This document shows positions 1 to 9,766 of a stretch of DNA of 64,000 nt, in pieces (positions within the stretch are counted from its first letter, which is position 1; each line of letters begins with the position of its first letter). The stretch is from positions 1-64,000 of the forward strand of contig JAOULO010000002.1 in assembly GCA_029881995.1 (NCBI GenBank), in the 5' to 3' direction. A program made the translations under genes and the position numbers. The notes under the pieces are model-generated. The model was not told the origin of the DNA and did not search any database. It saw nothing but the letters and a program-made list of their open reading frames with translations. The stretch is from Gammaproteobacteria bacterium (lineage in GTDB: Bacteria; Pseudomonadota; Gammaproteobacteria; UBA6429; Thiohalophilaceae).

Positions 1-334
1 GATTTATTATTAACAACCAAGAGATATTTGCACCACACATGCCAAGCACTCGTCGTATTTGAAATAGATGTACTAGTTAAGTTTGTTTGATGATAAGATT
101 TGTTAGATAAATACATATTTAATTTATATGTATCTTCAGTGATAAGACTGGAGATTTGGCGACCACTATCTGAGTTAGATGAATGTGTATGTGAAATCAG
201 TTGTAGTTACTGATAAAAATTGATACCAATTAACATAGAATTGAAAAATATAAGCATTAAATTATTTTATATTACAGATATATTAAATTTAGTAACAGTG
301 ATAGAATATCCTTATTTATAGATAGAGTTTAGGT
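1..334. other. AT-rich intergenic region at window edge
   Basis: No convincing gene. A short open tail without its start runs to a stop at 60-62 in frame 3 and could be the C-terminal end of an upstream plus-strand gene, but it is too short to identify. The rest is AT-rich and presumably holds the promoter of the acyl carrier protein operon; I could not fix a -35/-10 pair. Confidence 0.4.
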
Positions 335-580
335 ATGGCTACGTTAGATGATATAAAACTGATACTTGGTGATGTACTGCAGTTGGGTGATAAAGTAGAT
401 TCATTTACTGCTGATACTGGTTTGTTAGGTGAGATTGCAGAGTTCGATTCCATGGCGGTTGTTAGTGTTATTACTTCTATTGAAGATAACTACGGTATTA
501 CTGTTGATGATGATGAGATTGATGCAGATACATTCGAAACAATTGGAAGTTTAACAGCTTTTGTTGAAAGTAAATTATAA
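335..580 (+). CDS. acyl carrier protein, exosortase-cluster type
   Basis: An 81-residue acidic protein of the phosphopantetheine carrier family. The motif FDSMAV at residues 37-42 places the 4'-phosphopantetheine attachment serine at Ser39. Length and helical pattern fit a free-standing ACP. It is followed 2 bp later by hydrolase 2 and then hydrolase 1, the arrangement seen in exosortase A (XrtA)/EPS loci, where this ACP is not the fatty-acid-synthesis one. Together with the acyl-CoA ligase and the PLP decarboxylase at 21.9-24.7 kb it probably carries an acyl or aminoacyl group for polysaccharide or lipid-carrier modification; the real substrate is unknown. The start is ATG with a weak upstream AGG. 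Confidence 0.9.
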   Translation: MATLDDIKLILGDVLQLGDKVDSFTADTGLLGEIAEFDSMAVVSVITSIEDNYGITVDDDEIDADTFETIGSLTAFVESKL

Positions 581-582
581 AT

Positions 583-1416
583 GTGAAAAATAATTCTATT
601 ATTACATTTCCATTTTTTAACGATAGCGAGTCGGGAAAGATATTCTGTACATATTTTAAATCCACGACGATAAATACAAATCAAGCTGTAGTGTTTGTTC
701 CTCCGTTCGCGGAAGAAATGAATAAGTCCAGACGAATGTTTTCACAGCAAGCCCGTAGACTCGCGTCGAACGGGATAAATTCGATATTAGTAGACCTGTA
801 TGGGACCGGTGATAGTGAGGGAGAGTTTTATGAGACAACATGGGATACCTGGGTTTCAGATATTATCTGCACTATAAACTGGTTAAAGAATCAAGGCAAA
901 ACATCAATCGGCCTGGTTGCTTTAAGGCTTGGTTGTCTGTTGGCGATAGATGTTGCGCAGAAATGCAATATACAACATATAGTATTTTGGCAGCCAGTTA
1001 TCAATGGGGACAATTATCTTGGTCAATTTTTAAGGCTTAGGCTTGCAGCTGAAATGAATTCCGTTTCAGGAGAGAAGTCTTCAGTTAAAAATCTAAAAGA
1101 TATGTTAAATTCGGGTGAAAATGTAGAAGTGGCGGGTTATATGCTATCTTCAAAATTAGCAATAGAGTTGCAAAATAAACAACTGGATAAGTTTACGAGC
1201 TTGAAAAACACAAAGACGATATTTTGGTACGATATTGTAGCTGATTCTAATCGTGAACCACCTCTAATACATCGGAAAACTCAAGAACAAATTCGAGAAA
1301 AAAATATACATATGGAATCATTTAAAATTGCTGGTGCTTCATTTTGGAACTGTGTTGAAATTGTTGATATAAAAGAACTATTGCAATCAACGGAACAAGC
1401 TTTATTAAATACCTAA
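583..1416 (+). CDS. alpha/beta hydrolase, exosortase A system-associated hydrolase 2
   Basis: 277 residues, alpha/beta-hydrolase fold. The signature PPFAEEMNKSRRM at residues 40-52 is characteristic of the exosortase-associated hydrolase 2 family (TIGR03101-like), followed by DLYGTGDSEG at 71-80. Where a normal hydrolase has the GxSxG elbow this protein reads ALRLGC (113-118), so there is no serine nucleophile; I recall a similar change in other family members, so it may not be a normal esterase. The start is GTG at 583, overlapping a non-productive ATG at 581 that is followed by a stop. It sits 2 bp after the ACP gene and 1 bp before hydrolase 1, so the three genes are almost certainly one operon. 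Confidence 0.85.
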   Translation: MKNNSIITFPFFNDSESGKIFCTYFKSTTINTNQAVVFVPPFAEEMNKSRRMFSQQARRLASNGINSILVDLYGTGDSEGEFYETTWDTWVSDIICTINWLKNQGKTSIGLVALRLGCLLAIDVAQKCNIQHIVFWQPVINGDNYLGQFLRLRLAAEMNSVSGEKSSVKNLKDMLNSGENVEVAGYMLSSKLAIELQNKQLDKFTSLKNTKTIFWYDIVADSNREPPLIHRKTQEQIREKNIHMESFKIAGASFWNCVEIVDIKELLQSTEQALLNT

Positions 1417-1417
1417 A

Positions 1418-2272
1418 ATGAATGTAGCAGAGAAACCTGTCGTATTTAACTGTGGTGATGATGAGCTTGTTGGCATTATTCATCAGCCTGATAAACCAAC
1501 AAAAACAGGTTTAATACTTGTTGTAGGTGGACCTCAATATCGTGTTGGGTCACATCGGCAGTTTGTGTTGCTAGCAAGATATTTAGCAAAAAACGGTGTA
1601 ACAGTATTTCGCTTTGATTATCGAGGAATGGGAGATTCAAGTGGTGAACTTCGTACATTTGAGTCAATCAGAGAAGATTTAAAGGCAACAATATCATTTT
1701 TCAAAACATCATATCGGAAAATTGAGAATTTTGTGTTATGGGGTTTATGTGATGCGGCTACTGCAAATGTATTCTATGCATGTAACGATCCCGATATACA
1801 TGGACTGATATTATTGAACCCATGGATTAGAACTGAAAGTGGTGAGGCTGGGGCATACATAAAGAGATATTATTCTTCCCAAATAATTAATTTGGATTTT
1901 TGGAAGAGACTAATAAATGGCGAAGTGGCGATAACAAAATCAATGCTGTCTTTTCTTTCAATTATTAAAAAATACAAAAGTAAGAATACCGAAAATGTTG
2001 GTGATGATGAATCATTACCTGTACGTTTTTTGCAGGGGATAAAAAAATACCGAGGTAAAGTGCTTATTGTTCTAAGTGGGAACGATATAACTGCCGCAGA
2101 ATTTAAAAATCAGGTAGCTATGAATAAAGATTTAAAAAGAGAATTGGCCAAGACATCAGTGACGACGATAAACATAAAGGAAGCTAACCACACATTTTCA
2201 TCTAAGGATTGGCGATCATTGGTGGAAGAGTTAACCTTCGAATGGATTTCAGATAACTTTGAGCTAAGCTGA
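1418..2272 (+). CDS. alpha/beta hydrolase, exosortase A system-associated hydrolase 1
   Basis: 284 residues. GGPQYRVGSHRQF at 37-49 and FDYRGMGDSSG at 66-76 are the signature of exosortase-associated hydrolase 1 (TIGR03100-like). The nucleophile elbow is WGLCDAATA (108-116), with Cys111 in the place of the usual serine. A candidate catalytic histidine lies in the C-terminal EANHTF segment. The ATG starts one base after the hydrolase 2 stop, so translation is probably coupled. It probably acts on a thioester or ester intermediate of the ACP/ligase pathway in the cytoplasm; the substrate is inferred, not known. The next gene is 129 bp away. Confidence 0.87.
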   Translation: MNVAEKPVVFNCGDDELVGIIHQPDKPTKTGLILVVGGPQYRVGSHRQFVLLARYLAKNGVTVFRFDYRGMGDSSGELRTFESIREDLKATISFFKTSYRKIENFVLWGLCDAATANVFYACNDPDIHGLILLNPWIRTESGEAGAYIKRYYSSQIINLDFWKRLINGEVAITKSMLSFLSIIKKYKSKNTENVGDDESLPVRFLQGIKKYRGKVLIVLSGNDITAAEFKNQVAMNKDLKRELAKTSVTTINIKEANHTFSSKDWRSLVEELTFEWISDNFELS

Positions 2273-2401
2273 TAAATGTTGGGAGAAATAAGGCTTTCCG
2301 TAACGCTTTTTTACTAATGAATAGTTTTGTAAATAACTGCATGTTTATAGAATATTGATTTCATAGTTATGCTGGAAAATTATTAAGTATATAAAACTTC
2401 C

Positions 2402-3694
2402 ATGTTAAATTTTACAAAAAACAAATGTGGTAAATGGTCTGGCTTTATAATTTTTATTATGGCTAATCAATGTTACGCAGACTTGCCTGAAAAGCCGGTA
2501 TATACAGAGGAATATCATAATCTTTCCAAGCCGTATGTGAAGAGGAATAGGAGTAAAAATAAAATATCACCACTAAATAAACTTGATATAAAAGAAAATA
2601 AGGCCGGTGAAATAAAAAGAAATACAATATTACAAGTTGGACCAGGAAAAGAATTCAGTTTGCCAAGCATTGCAGCTAATTTTGCACAAGATGGTGATAC
2701 TGTGGAAATATATTCAGGCGGTTATTATCGTGGAGATGAGGCGGTCTGGAAACAAAATAACATTCATATAAAGGGGGTCTCAGGAAGGCCTCATATAGAG
2801 GGCTACGGTAAAATTAAAAATGGAAAAGCAATATGGGTGATTAAAGGGAGTAATGTTACTATCGAGAATATTGAGTTTTCCAAAGCGAAAGTAAACCATA
2901 AAAACGGAGCAGCAATTCGAAATATTGGCAAGCATTTAAAAATTGTCAACTGTTTTGTACATGATAATGAAAACGGTATATTGGCAGGCGCAGGAAAAGA
3001 TACAATAATAGAAATTAAAAATTCAGAATTTTCATTTAATGGGTATGGAAAAGGTTATACGCATAACATTTATATAGGGAAAATAGCCAGGTTTACAATA
3101 ACTGGAAGTTATGTACATCATGCAAATGTCGGGCATAATATTAAATCACGAGCGAATAATAACTATATTCTTTACAATAAAATACTTGATGGTGTTAATG
3201 GAAGATCAAGTTATTCAATTGATATACCGAATGGTGGTAAAACTTATCTCATAGGTAATGTAATTCAACAAGGAAGAAAAACGGAGAATTCAACAGTTAT
3301 TTCTTACGGTGCAGAGGGATTAAAGAATATCGATAAAAAAATTATGCTAGTGAATAACACTATTGTAAATGATCGACATTATGGTGTATTTGTTAAATCA
3401 GTCAAAGAAAGCAAGGTTTATATTTATAATAATATATTCTATGGTAAGGGTAAGTTGGGCAACATCAAGTTTTATGAAGGAATAAATTTAATAACAAAAG
3501 ATACAAAGCTGTTTGTTAATCCTGAAAATTATGATTATAGACCTCTTAATTCAAAATTGATTATAGACAAAGGACGTCAGGTAAATAATGATAGTGGGTT
3601 TGAACTTGTTCCACAGTATGAGTACGTGCATCCAGTTAAATTAGTAGAAAGGATGGTTGATAATAGAATCGACCTGGGTGCTTTTGAGTATTAA
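2402..3694 (+). CDS. secreted right-handed parallel beta-helix protein
   Basis: 430 residues. A short basic N-terminus and hydrophobic stretch ending near residue 26 (NQCYA) look like a Sec signal peptide. The body shows spaced Asn/Gly/Ile-rich turns typical of pectin-lyase-like beta-helices (for example around residues 140-340), beginning with a VGPGKEF/GDTVEI capping segment. It ends in DLGAFEY, a common C-terminus of secreted beta-helix proteins. Likely a periplasmic or secreted polysaccharide lyase, epimerase or binding protein for the EPS made by this locus; catalytic residues cannot be assigned. A frameshifted remnant of a close relative lies near 21.6 kb. It has no strong ribosome binding site. 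Confidence 0.8.
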   Translation: MLNFTKNKCGKWSGFIIFIMANQCYADLPEKPVYTEEYHNLSKPYVKRNRSKNKISPLNKLDIKENKAGEIKRNTILQVGPGKEFSLPSIAANFAQDGDTVEIYSGGYYRGDEAVWKQNNIHIKGVSGRPHIEGYGKIKNGKAIWVIKGSNVTIENIEFSKAKVNHKNGAAIRNIGKHLKIVNCFVHDNENGILAGAGKDTIIEIKNSEFSFNGYGKGYTHNIYIGKIARFTITGSYVHHANVGHNIKSRANNNYILYNKILDGVNGRSSYSIDIPNGGKTYLIGNVIQQGRKTENSTVISYGAEGLKNIDKKIMLVNNTIVNDRHYGVFVKSVKESKVYIYNNIFYGKGKLGNIKFYEGINLITKDTKLFVNPENYDYRPLNSKLIIDKGRQVNNDSGFELVPQYEYVHPVKLVERMVDNRIDLGAFEY

Positions 3695-4054
3695 TCGCTA
3701 ATAATGTTATTTCTGTTGGCAGTATCTAAAAAATTAATTATACAATAATACTTTCAAGATAGCTCAGAATATGTTAAAGCATGAACGTGTTGTCTCAATT
3801 ATTTTTAATTTATTATATTATATCTTTGATATAGATGTATATTGAATTTTATAGGCGAGGACAAAACTAAGTTGTAAACTGATTTAACGAAGGGTATAGG
3901 GGTATAGGCTATGAATTACAGGATTTGATAGTGAGTTGCAACAAGTGTTAGAAAGATAACAGTTATATAAAACTCATTTAAAGGTTATGTTAGTGAATTA
4001 TTTAATAGTTATGGCCAAGACATTTTATCTTGTTTTATTGAAAATTACAGAATT
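3695..4054. other. intergenic gap, no gene seen
   Basis: 360 bp of AT-rich sequence with frequent stops in all frames. No hairpin, repeat or convincing promoter was recognised. Confidence 0.5.
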
Positions 4055-5131
4055 GTGTTAGCAAAAAATCAAAATCAGGGTTCGATGGAAAACACACCGC
4101 CCTTAGAATATGTCGGAATTGCTAGTGCTATTGGCATTATATTGGTAGTTTTTGGACACTCCATCCCTCCGCACTTAACCTTTCCTAATGATGATCTTTT
4201 CTCAATTATTTCATATGCAATAGTTGATTATATATATGTGTTTCATATGCCGCTGTTTTTCTTTATTTCGGGATTGCTGTTTATACATACCAATACTCCA
4301 AATCTAAAAAGAAAATATAGCGATTTGTTGAAAAATAAAGCGGTGCGTTTATTGCTGCCTTATCTTGTCTTAGGGACATTGGCCTTTATTCCAAAAATTT
4401 TTCTTGCCGAGTTTGCAAAAAATCCAATTGAGCCTTCGTTAGAATATTATCTTAGAACGATTATTTACCCATGGAATAACTCAATTAGGTTTTTCTGGTT
4501 TCTTCCAACATTATTTTTAATGTTCCTGATTGCACCAATCGTATTAAATGTTATACATCGCGAGCAGTTAAAATTACAACAATTTTACAATATTTTGATC
4601 TTTGTCATGCTGGTCTCATTGAATTATTTATTTGACCACAATCAAAAACCCGAGACTTTTATGAACTATTCAGGTGTTTTCCATAATTTAATATATTTCT
4701 GGCTGGGTATGTGGATTTACAATAAATTGGGTAAATCAACAAATAAGAGAGTATTTGAAACAGGAATACACACGTTATTATGGGGAGTTATTTTATTTTC
4801 ATTAAGTGTAATAATGTATTTATTTTTTAATAATAATGTTGCTGAATTGCTAAGTGCAGTATTTGCAATTTTGGGTGTGATTACATTGTCAGTATTTTTA
4901 GTCAAGACAAAACTAGAAATACTGAAATTGATTGGTAAATATTCTTATCAGATTTATTTGTTTTCGTTTTTCTTTCAGGTTCCAGTTCAATTGATTTTGT
5001 ACTACAAGTTGCAAACAGGAAGCGCTCTTTTGATGGTGGGATCTTTTGTTATTGGCTTGTTCGGTCCTTTATTGGCTGTATATATTATCAAATCACTCAA
5101 AATACGAGGCCAGGTATTAGTTGGACTTTGA
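4055..5131 (+). CDS. acyltransferase 3 family membrane protein
   Basis: Up to 358 residues with about ten hydrophobic segments. The first helix carries the family motif VVFGHS, whose histidine is the likely catalytic residue, and a second marker, FHMPLFFFISGLLF, follows. This is the OafA/NodL-type acyltransferase 3 family, integral membrane O-acetyl or O-succinyl transferases that decorate polysaccharides. The annotated start is GTG at 4055; ATG at 4085 (MENTPPLEY), preceded by CAGGG, is at least as likely. Lying in the EPS cluster, it probably acylates the exopolysaccharide or its lipid-linked repeat unit. It stands alone between two long gaps. Confidence 0.85.
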   Translation: MLAKNQNQGSMENTPPLEYVGIASAIGIILVVFGHSIPPHLTFPNDDLFSIISYAIVDYIYVFHMPLFFFISGLLFIHTNTPNLKRKYSDLLKNKAVRLLLPYLVLGTLAFIPKIFLAEFAKNPIEPSLEYYLRTIIYPWNNSIRFFWFLPTLFLMFLIAPIVLNVIHREQLKLQQFYNILIFVMLVSLNYLFDHNQKPETFMNYSGVFHNLIYFWLGMWIYNKLGKSTNKRVFETGIHTLLWGVILFSLSVIMYLFFNNNVAELLSAVFAILGVITLSVFLVKTKLEILKLIGKYSYQIYLFSFFFQVPVQLILYYKLQTGSALLMVGSFVIGLFGPLLAVYIIKSLKIRGQVLVGL

Positions 5132-5872
5132 TGTTTACAAATAGTATTTAGCGAAAAAAGTTATGTTACAATAAATTAACATATAATTTTAGAATGAAAA
5201 GATCAGTATGTAATATATTCGGATTAACATAGAGATTGGTGGCAAAATTGTAACAAAGAATATTATCAGCGGATGTAAAAAAAACAATACTAGTAAAATT
5301 CTTCGCTTCTAAAGGGTGACTACAAATCAAACTCACAATAAAAACCATAAAAAAAAAATGGAATAAGAGCATGTTTTATTACAATCAGTGTTTAGTTGTT
5401 AGTTAAATGCCTATTTGAACGGCTCTAGGGATAAGTAGAGCCACTTTTATCCATTTTCGCTACCTATCCACATTTACCACGTCAAAAAACAAGAATATGG
5501 CTGTATCCTCTCCATCGGTTGTTAAATATTAACCGCAATATTATAGAGTTAATTGTTTTGTTTTGGTACATCTGCTAATCCGCTGAACTAGCTTCTGGCC
5601 GTGAGCAGATAGTAGATGCCTCTGATTCAAATTGTATGACTGGAATGTATTTTATGGTTTATGGGAACTAAGATTCACGTGTGTTAATTGTTATAAAAAT
5701 GATTTTCCGATTGTAATTTCAGGTTGATGAAATAAGAGATTAGCCCATATGCAAGGCTGCTCATGACCTGATATTGTACATGTGGTCTAATCCTGATATA
5801 AAGAACGCACAATATTCAGTGTTTTGCAACACTATTTCTAAAATAAGATACTAAAGTACTTGGAAGTTAAAT
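5132..5872. other. long AT-rich intergenic region
   Basis: 741 bp with no supportable gene on either strand. Apart from the 5421-5442 hairpin, nothing recognisable was found. Stretches near 5440-5560 are locally less AT-rich and could be decayed coding sequence, but I could not match them to any family. Confidence 0.5.
5421..5442. terminator. hairpin, possible terminator
   Basis: GGCTCTA (5421-5427) pairs perfectly with TAGAGCC (5436-5442) around an 8-nt loop and is followed by ACTTTTAT. The stem is short and the T-run imperfect, and it lies nearly 300 bp after the acyltransferase stop, so termination is only a possibility. Confidence 0.35.
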
Positions 5873-6631
5873 ATGTCACAGGCTTATAGCAAGGTTGGAA
5901 AAAATAAGGTAGTTCGGAAAGAGTTAGAACGTGCTCGAAAATCTCCGTTAAGTTCATATAAAAAATTAACAGTCGGGGATGAAGGCATGAAATTTTTTAT
6001 TTTCTATGAACTTATAACATCACTGCTCGGTTCAATATCCGGTGGCCTCGGTTTATTTCTTAGAAAAAAATTTTACTCCCGATTATTTATTAACCCAACA
6101 CCAGGACTGGTTGTTGGAAGAAATGTCACAATTAGAAATTCCAGGAAGATAAATATTGGAAGAAATGTATTTTTTGATGATAACACATTGATAGATGGGC
6201 GTGGTGGTGATCAACAGTTTGGTGTCGAGCTGGGAGATGAGGTGATACTTAACCGTAATTGTATGTTAAAGGCAAAGACTGGCCAGATCAAACTGGGTAA
6301 CAAAACGAATATTGGTACGAATAGTGTTATTGTTTCATATACAGGTGTGGAGATCGGTGAGTCTGTGCTTGTTGCTGGTGGATGTTACATAAATCAGGGT
6401 GGATATAACATAGATGATACTTCAGAAAAAATGGTTGATAACGGAGTTGTTTCTAAAGGGCCAATTAAAATCGGAAATAATGTATGGATAGGTACTGGTG
6501 CAATCATTTTAGATAATGTAACTATAGGTGATAATGCCGTCATTGCCGCTGGCGCTGTTGTTAATAAAGATGTGCCGGCATCAGCAATAGTTGGCGGAAC
6601 TCCTGCAAAACTGATTCGCATGAGAGCTTAA
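5873..6631 (+). CDS. hexapeptide-repeat acyltransferase (LbH family)
   Basis: 252 residues. The C-terminal half has hexapeptide repeats of the left-handed beta-helix type ([27 protein letters not shown]) and ends with the usual [20 protein letters not shown] segment of WbbJ/CysE/NodL-like O-acetyltransferases. The N-terminal 70 residues are basic and then hydrophobic and may associate with the membrane. Likely a cytoplasmic acetyl-CoA-dependent O-acetyltransferase acting on a sugar of the polysaccharide. The flippase-like gene begins 67 bp downstream, so they may be co-transcribed. Confidence 0.88.
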   Translation: MSQAYSKVGKNKVVRKELERARKSPLSSYKKLTVGDEGMKFFIFYELITSLLGSISGGLGLFLRKKFYSRLFINPTPGLVVGRNVTIRNSRKINIGRNVFFDDNTLIDGRGGDQQFGVELGDEVILNRNCMLKAKTGQIKLGNKTNIGTNSVIVSYTGVEIGESVLVAGGCYINQGGYNIDDTSEKMVDNGVVSKGPIKIGNNVWIGTGAIILDNVTIGDNAVIAAGAVVNKDVPASAIVGGTPAKLIRMRA

Positions 6632-6698
6632 TGTAATTTTTCTACAACTGAGCTGTTAATTAATGTATTGTCTACGGTTGTCACTAAACGGGGATTAA

Positions 6699-7664
6699 AT
6701 GAAATTTTATATAAAACTAATTATTGGGCTTGTTTTATGTGGAATTCTTATTTACTTTGTTGACTGGCAAAAAACCAGCGATGTGCTGCTTCGTGTTTCT
6801 ATTATCACAGTGTTTGCTGCATTTGTTGTTTTGTCTACAAATATTTTCACGTCCAGTTTGAAATGGTATATTTTACTTAAAGCTCATAATGTGAATATTC
6901 CATTATGGGAACTCACAAGAATATATTGGATTAGTACTTTTTTAGGTAATTATTTACCAACAAATTTTGGTGGAGATGTTTTTAGAGTGGTTATGCTCAA
7001 ACATCTTGGACATACAGCCACAATTGCCGCCAGTATAGCTGTCGAAAGAATAACTGGATTTATCATATTAATTGCATGGTCGGTAATTGCACTTTTAATG
7101 CGTCCTGAATATTTCTCTTTAGGAAATCTACTGTTTTTTTTATGGATGGCCGTAGGAGGGTTTAGTTTAATCCTGGTCGGTATTTGGTTCTGGGGAGGAG
7201 GGGTTTCTAAATTACTTCATTATTTTGAAAAAAAGATATCGAGTAATAAACTTAATAAAATAATACTAAAAATTATAAAACTCTCAGATTCAATGGCTAA
7301 ATACAAGAAATGTAAAAGGGAGCTGTTTTTGTCTTTTGCCCTTTCAGTAGTATTTTATTCAGTGCTGCTTGCCAGTAATTATCTGGTGTTGATGGCTGTT
7401 GGAGTGAATCTTTCTGTAAAGGAAGTTGCACTAATTGTACCTATTATCCCGCTGGTCTCTTTATTGCCTATCTCTTTGAATGGGTTGGGAGTGTCAGAGG
7501 GTGCATTTATTTTATTTTTCTCTCAGGCCGGAGTTCAGCCATCTGAAGCTTTGGCAGCAGCTTTAATCCGTAGAGTTGTACATTTACTGGTTTCACTGAT
7601 TGGGTTTATATTTTGGCTGCCAAAAAGAGCAGCTATTGCACTTCAAAAGGACAATTTACAATAA
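6699..7664 (+). CDS. lysylphosphatidylglycerol synthase TM-region (flippase-like) family membrane protein
   Basis: 321 residues with about eight hydrophobic segments. The block LGNYLPTNFGGDVFRV and the C-terminal SLNGLGVSEGAF identify the family of the MprF/AglD integral-membrane domain (PF03706, formerly UPF0104). There is no aminoacyl-transferase domain, so this is the stand-alone form often found in polysaccharide loci, where a flippase or lipid-linked transfer role is suspected but unproven. GGGGA upstream of the ATG is a fair ribosome binding site. Its stop codon overlaps the start of the next gene by one base (TAATG), which suggests translational coupling. Confidence 0.85.
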   Translation: MKFYIKLIIGLVLCGILIYFVDWQKTSDVLLRVSIITVFAAFVVLSTNIFTSSLKWYILLKAHNVNIPLWELTRIYWISTFLGNYLPTNFGGDVFRVVMLKHLGHTATIAASIAVERITGFIILIAWSVIALLMRPEYFSLGNLLFFLWMAVGGFSLILVGIWFWGGGVSKLLHYFEKKISSNKLNKIILKIIKLSDSMAKYKKCKRELFLSFALSVVFYSVLLASNYLVLMAVGVNLSVKEVALIVPIIPLVSLLPISLNGLGVSEGAFILFFSQAGVQPSEALAAALIRRVVHLLVSLIGFIFWLPKRAAIALQKDNLQ

Positions 7665-9436
7665 TGAGCGCAATTTTTGGTATATATGGTGACGCAGAAC
7701 CTGGTGAACTGGATGGAATGTCGACAAGACTTACGCATTTAGGTAGTCACTCGAATATATGGTCTGTTAAATCAGGTTTATACTTTGGTGAAAGGTTTAG
7801 AAAAGATGGACAGGAAGAGGGACCATCAGACGGTAAAACTGTAATATTTGATGGTGTTATTGATAATGTTACAGATATTTGCGAATTGCTAGGTATAAAA
7901 GATTCAGAAAAATTTGATATAACTGAACTACTATTTGAGCTGTACAATAAAATGGGTTCGAATAGTTTTAGCTATATTAATGGACAGTTCTCAGTTGCAT
8001 TATGGGACAACAAGAAAGAATGTTTGGTTTTGGCATGTGATGCATTGGGGACGCGCCCGTTATATTATGTAGAGAGTAATGGAAGATACATATTCGCAAG
8101 CGAGTATAAAGCAATTCTTGCAATTTCATCAGTGTCTGCCAAACCTGATGTTAACGTTTTTCAATATTTGCATCTGACAAAATATATTCCGCCTGGTACA
8201 AGTTGTGTTGCAGGCATAAAAGGCGTAGCTGGAGGAACATTTGTTGAAATATATGGTAATCAGGTTAAAATTAACAAGTATAATAATGTAGCAATTAATA
8301 TTACCGGCAAATCAGATGGTGAGTACACTCAATCACTGCAGCAATGTTTCCTTGATGCAGTAGATCGTCAGTCACAAAGCTTTGATAAAATAGGTGTGTC
8401 TTTAAGCGGTGGGCTTGATTCTCTCCTTCTTGTTGCGGCGCTCAAAAAAGTTTCTCCCGATAAACAACTATTAACCTATACATCAGGTTTTGATTCTACA
8501 GATGAAAATATTATAGGTGCATTGGAAGTCGCAGACTATTACAACACATCTCATCATGAAATATTTCTGAAACCTAATGAGCTTCCGCGGCTTATATCTG
8601 AAACCTTATGGCATATGGAGGATCCGATTGGTCGAGAAGAAAAAATATTTTATAATATAACAGCTCGGGAAGCAGCAAAGTCAGTTGATATGTTGTTTGC
8701 AGGACATAATGCAGATGCTCTTTTTGGTGGTATGCCCAGGCATCTTGTAGTAAGTCTTGCAACAAAGGTTCCATTTCTAAAAAAACCTCTTGAAGAGTTT
8801 TATGATTATACTCAACTTGGTATAAAACCTAATACGATGGTTGGAAGCACGTTAACTAATTTATATTTTAAAGGTAAAAATTTTCCACCGCCAAATTTGA
8901 TTGGTTCAACATTTAAACCAGAAAGAACTACATTCCCATCTAATATGGAACCACTAAATCAATTACTGAGAAACAGTCTTTGTAATGGCGCAAATGCGAA
9001 TTCTGCAATTGAAAAGATTCACGCAGGATATGGGATAAATTTTAATTCACCTTTTCTTGATTCGGAATTTGTAAAACGCTCTTTTGAAATACCTGACAGG
9101 TTAAAAATTAAAGGAAAAAAACAGAAATATATTTTGCGAAAAATTGGTGAAGGCATTATCCCTGAGGCGATGCAAAACAGAAAAAAAGGACTGTTACGGT
9201 TACAGCATGATAATAAATTTTGTGATGTATTAGATAGTTTGTCATCGAAATATTTAACGCAAGATAAAATAAAGAGTCGCAGATTGTTTGAGGCTGAATA
9301 TGTCAGAATGGTTACTAAACGTAACAAAAATGAAGTATATTCTACAGACCGGATTTATCGAATATGGTCACTTATACTCACAGAACTTTGGTGTCAGATA
9401 TTTATAGACAATAGGGGGCTTAATTCCAATTGTTAA
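7664..9436 (+). CDS. asparagine-synthetase-like enzyme lacking the amidotransferase cysteine
   Basis: About 590 residues from ATG at 7664, which overlaps the previous stop (TAATG). An in-frame upstream start at 7613 would lie inside the flippase gene. The N-terminal half has the class II glutamine amidotransferase fold (GTRPLYYVE, FASEYKAIL). The synthetase half has the PP-loop SLSGGLDS near residue 246 and a later AGHNADALFGG segment, as in asparagine synthetase B-type enzymes. The N-terminus reads MSAIFGIYG where family members start MCGI; the nucleophilic Cys2 is replaced, so glutamine hydrolysis is not expected. It may use ammonia or another amine, or act like beta-lactam synthetase or lasso cyclase relatives. 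The usual XrtA-associated amidotransferase keeps the cysteine. Confidence 0.83.
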   Translation: MSAIFGIYGDAEPGELDGMSTRLTHLGSHSNIWSVKSGLYFGERFRKDGQEEGPSDGKTVIFDGVIDNVTDICELLGIKDSEKFDITELLFELYNKMGSNSFSYINGQFSVALWDNKKECLVLACDALGTRPLYYVESNGRYIFASEYKAILAISSVSAKPDVNVFQYLHLTKYIPPGTSCVAGIKGVAGGTFVEIYGNQVKINKYNNVAINITGKSDGEYTQSLQQCFLDAVDRQSQSFDKIGVSLSGGLDSLLLVAALKKVSPDKQLLTYTSGFDSTDENIIGALEVADYYNTSHHEIFLKPNELPRLISETLWHMEDPIGREEKIFYNITAREAAKSVDMLFAGHNADALFGGMPRHLVVSLATKVPFLKKPLEEFYDYTQLGIKPNTMVGSTLTNLYFKGKNFPPPNLIGSTFKPERTTFPSNMEPLNQLLRNSLCNGANANSAIEKIHAGYGINFNSPFLDSEFVKRSFEIPDRLKIKGKKQKYILRKIGEGIIPEAMQNRKKGLLRLQHDNKFCDVLDSLSSKYLTQDKIKSRRLFEAEYVRMVTKRNKNEVYSTDRIYRIWSLILTELWCQIFIDNRGLNSNC

Positions 9437-9766
9437 ATCTGGTATGGTATCCTAGTCAGTCTATTATTTATCAGTTTATTTCAACCTAACACTTATTGGT
9501 ATGAGTTAAGTCATAGAAGTTTATTGCGTACTAATGCAAACTATTATGACACTCAGTCAAGTTTATCTTAATATATAGAATCTCATCTAATATATTCAAC
9601 ATTGTTTATACACACAAATAAATAATGGAGAATAGTGCGGAAAATTGTCTGATAAATATGTGACTGAATACACTGTTTCGCTAATTAGAGTAATTGCCTA
9701 GAATAAATTGAACTAAAATATGCTGAGTAAGTTTAGCAATATAGTATTTCATAAAGGAGATAAGTA
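9437..9766. other. AT-rich intergenic region with strong RBS at its end
   Basis: 330 bp without a gene. It ends in AAAGGAGAT about 7 bp before the ATG at 9767, the clearest ribosome binding site in this half of the window. No terminator or palindrome was recognised. Confidence 0.5.

Noticed and set aside
5440-5650. Less AT-rich patch that might be a transposase or gene remnant
   Set aside because: Translations in all frames gave no segment I could match to a family, unlike the clear remnant at 21.6 kb.
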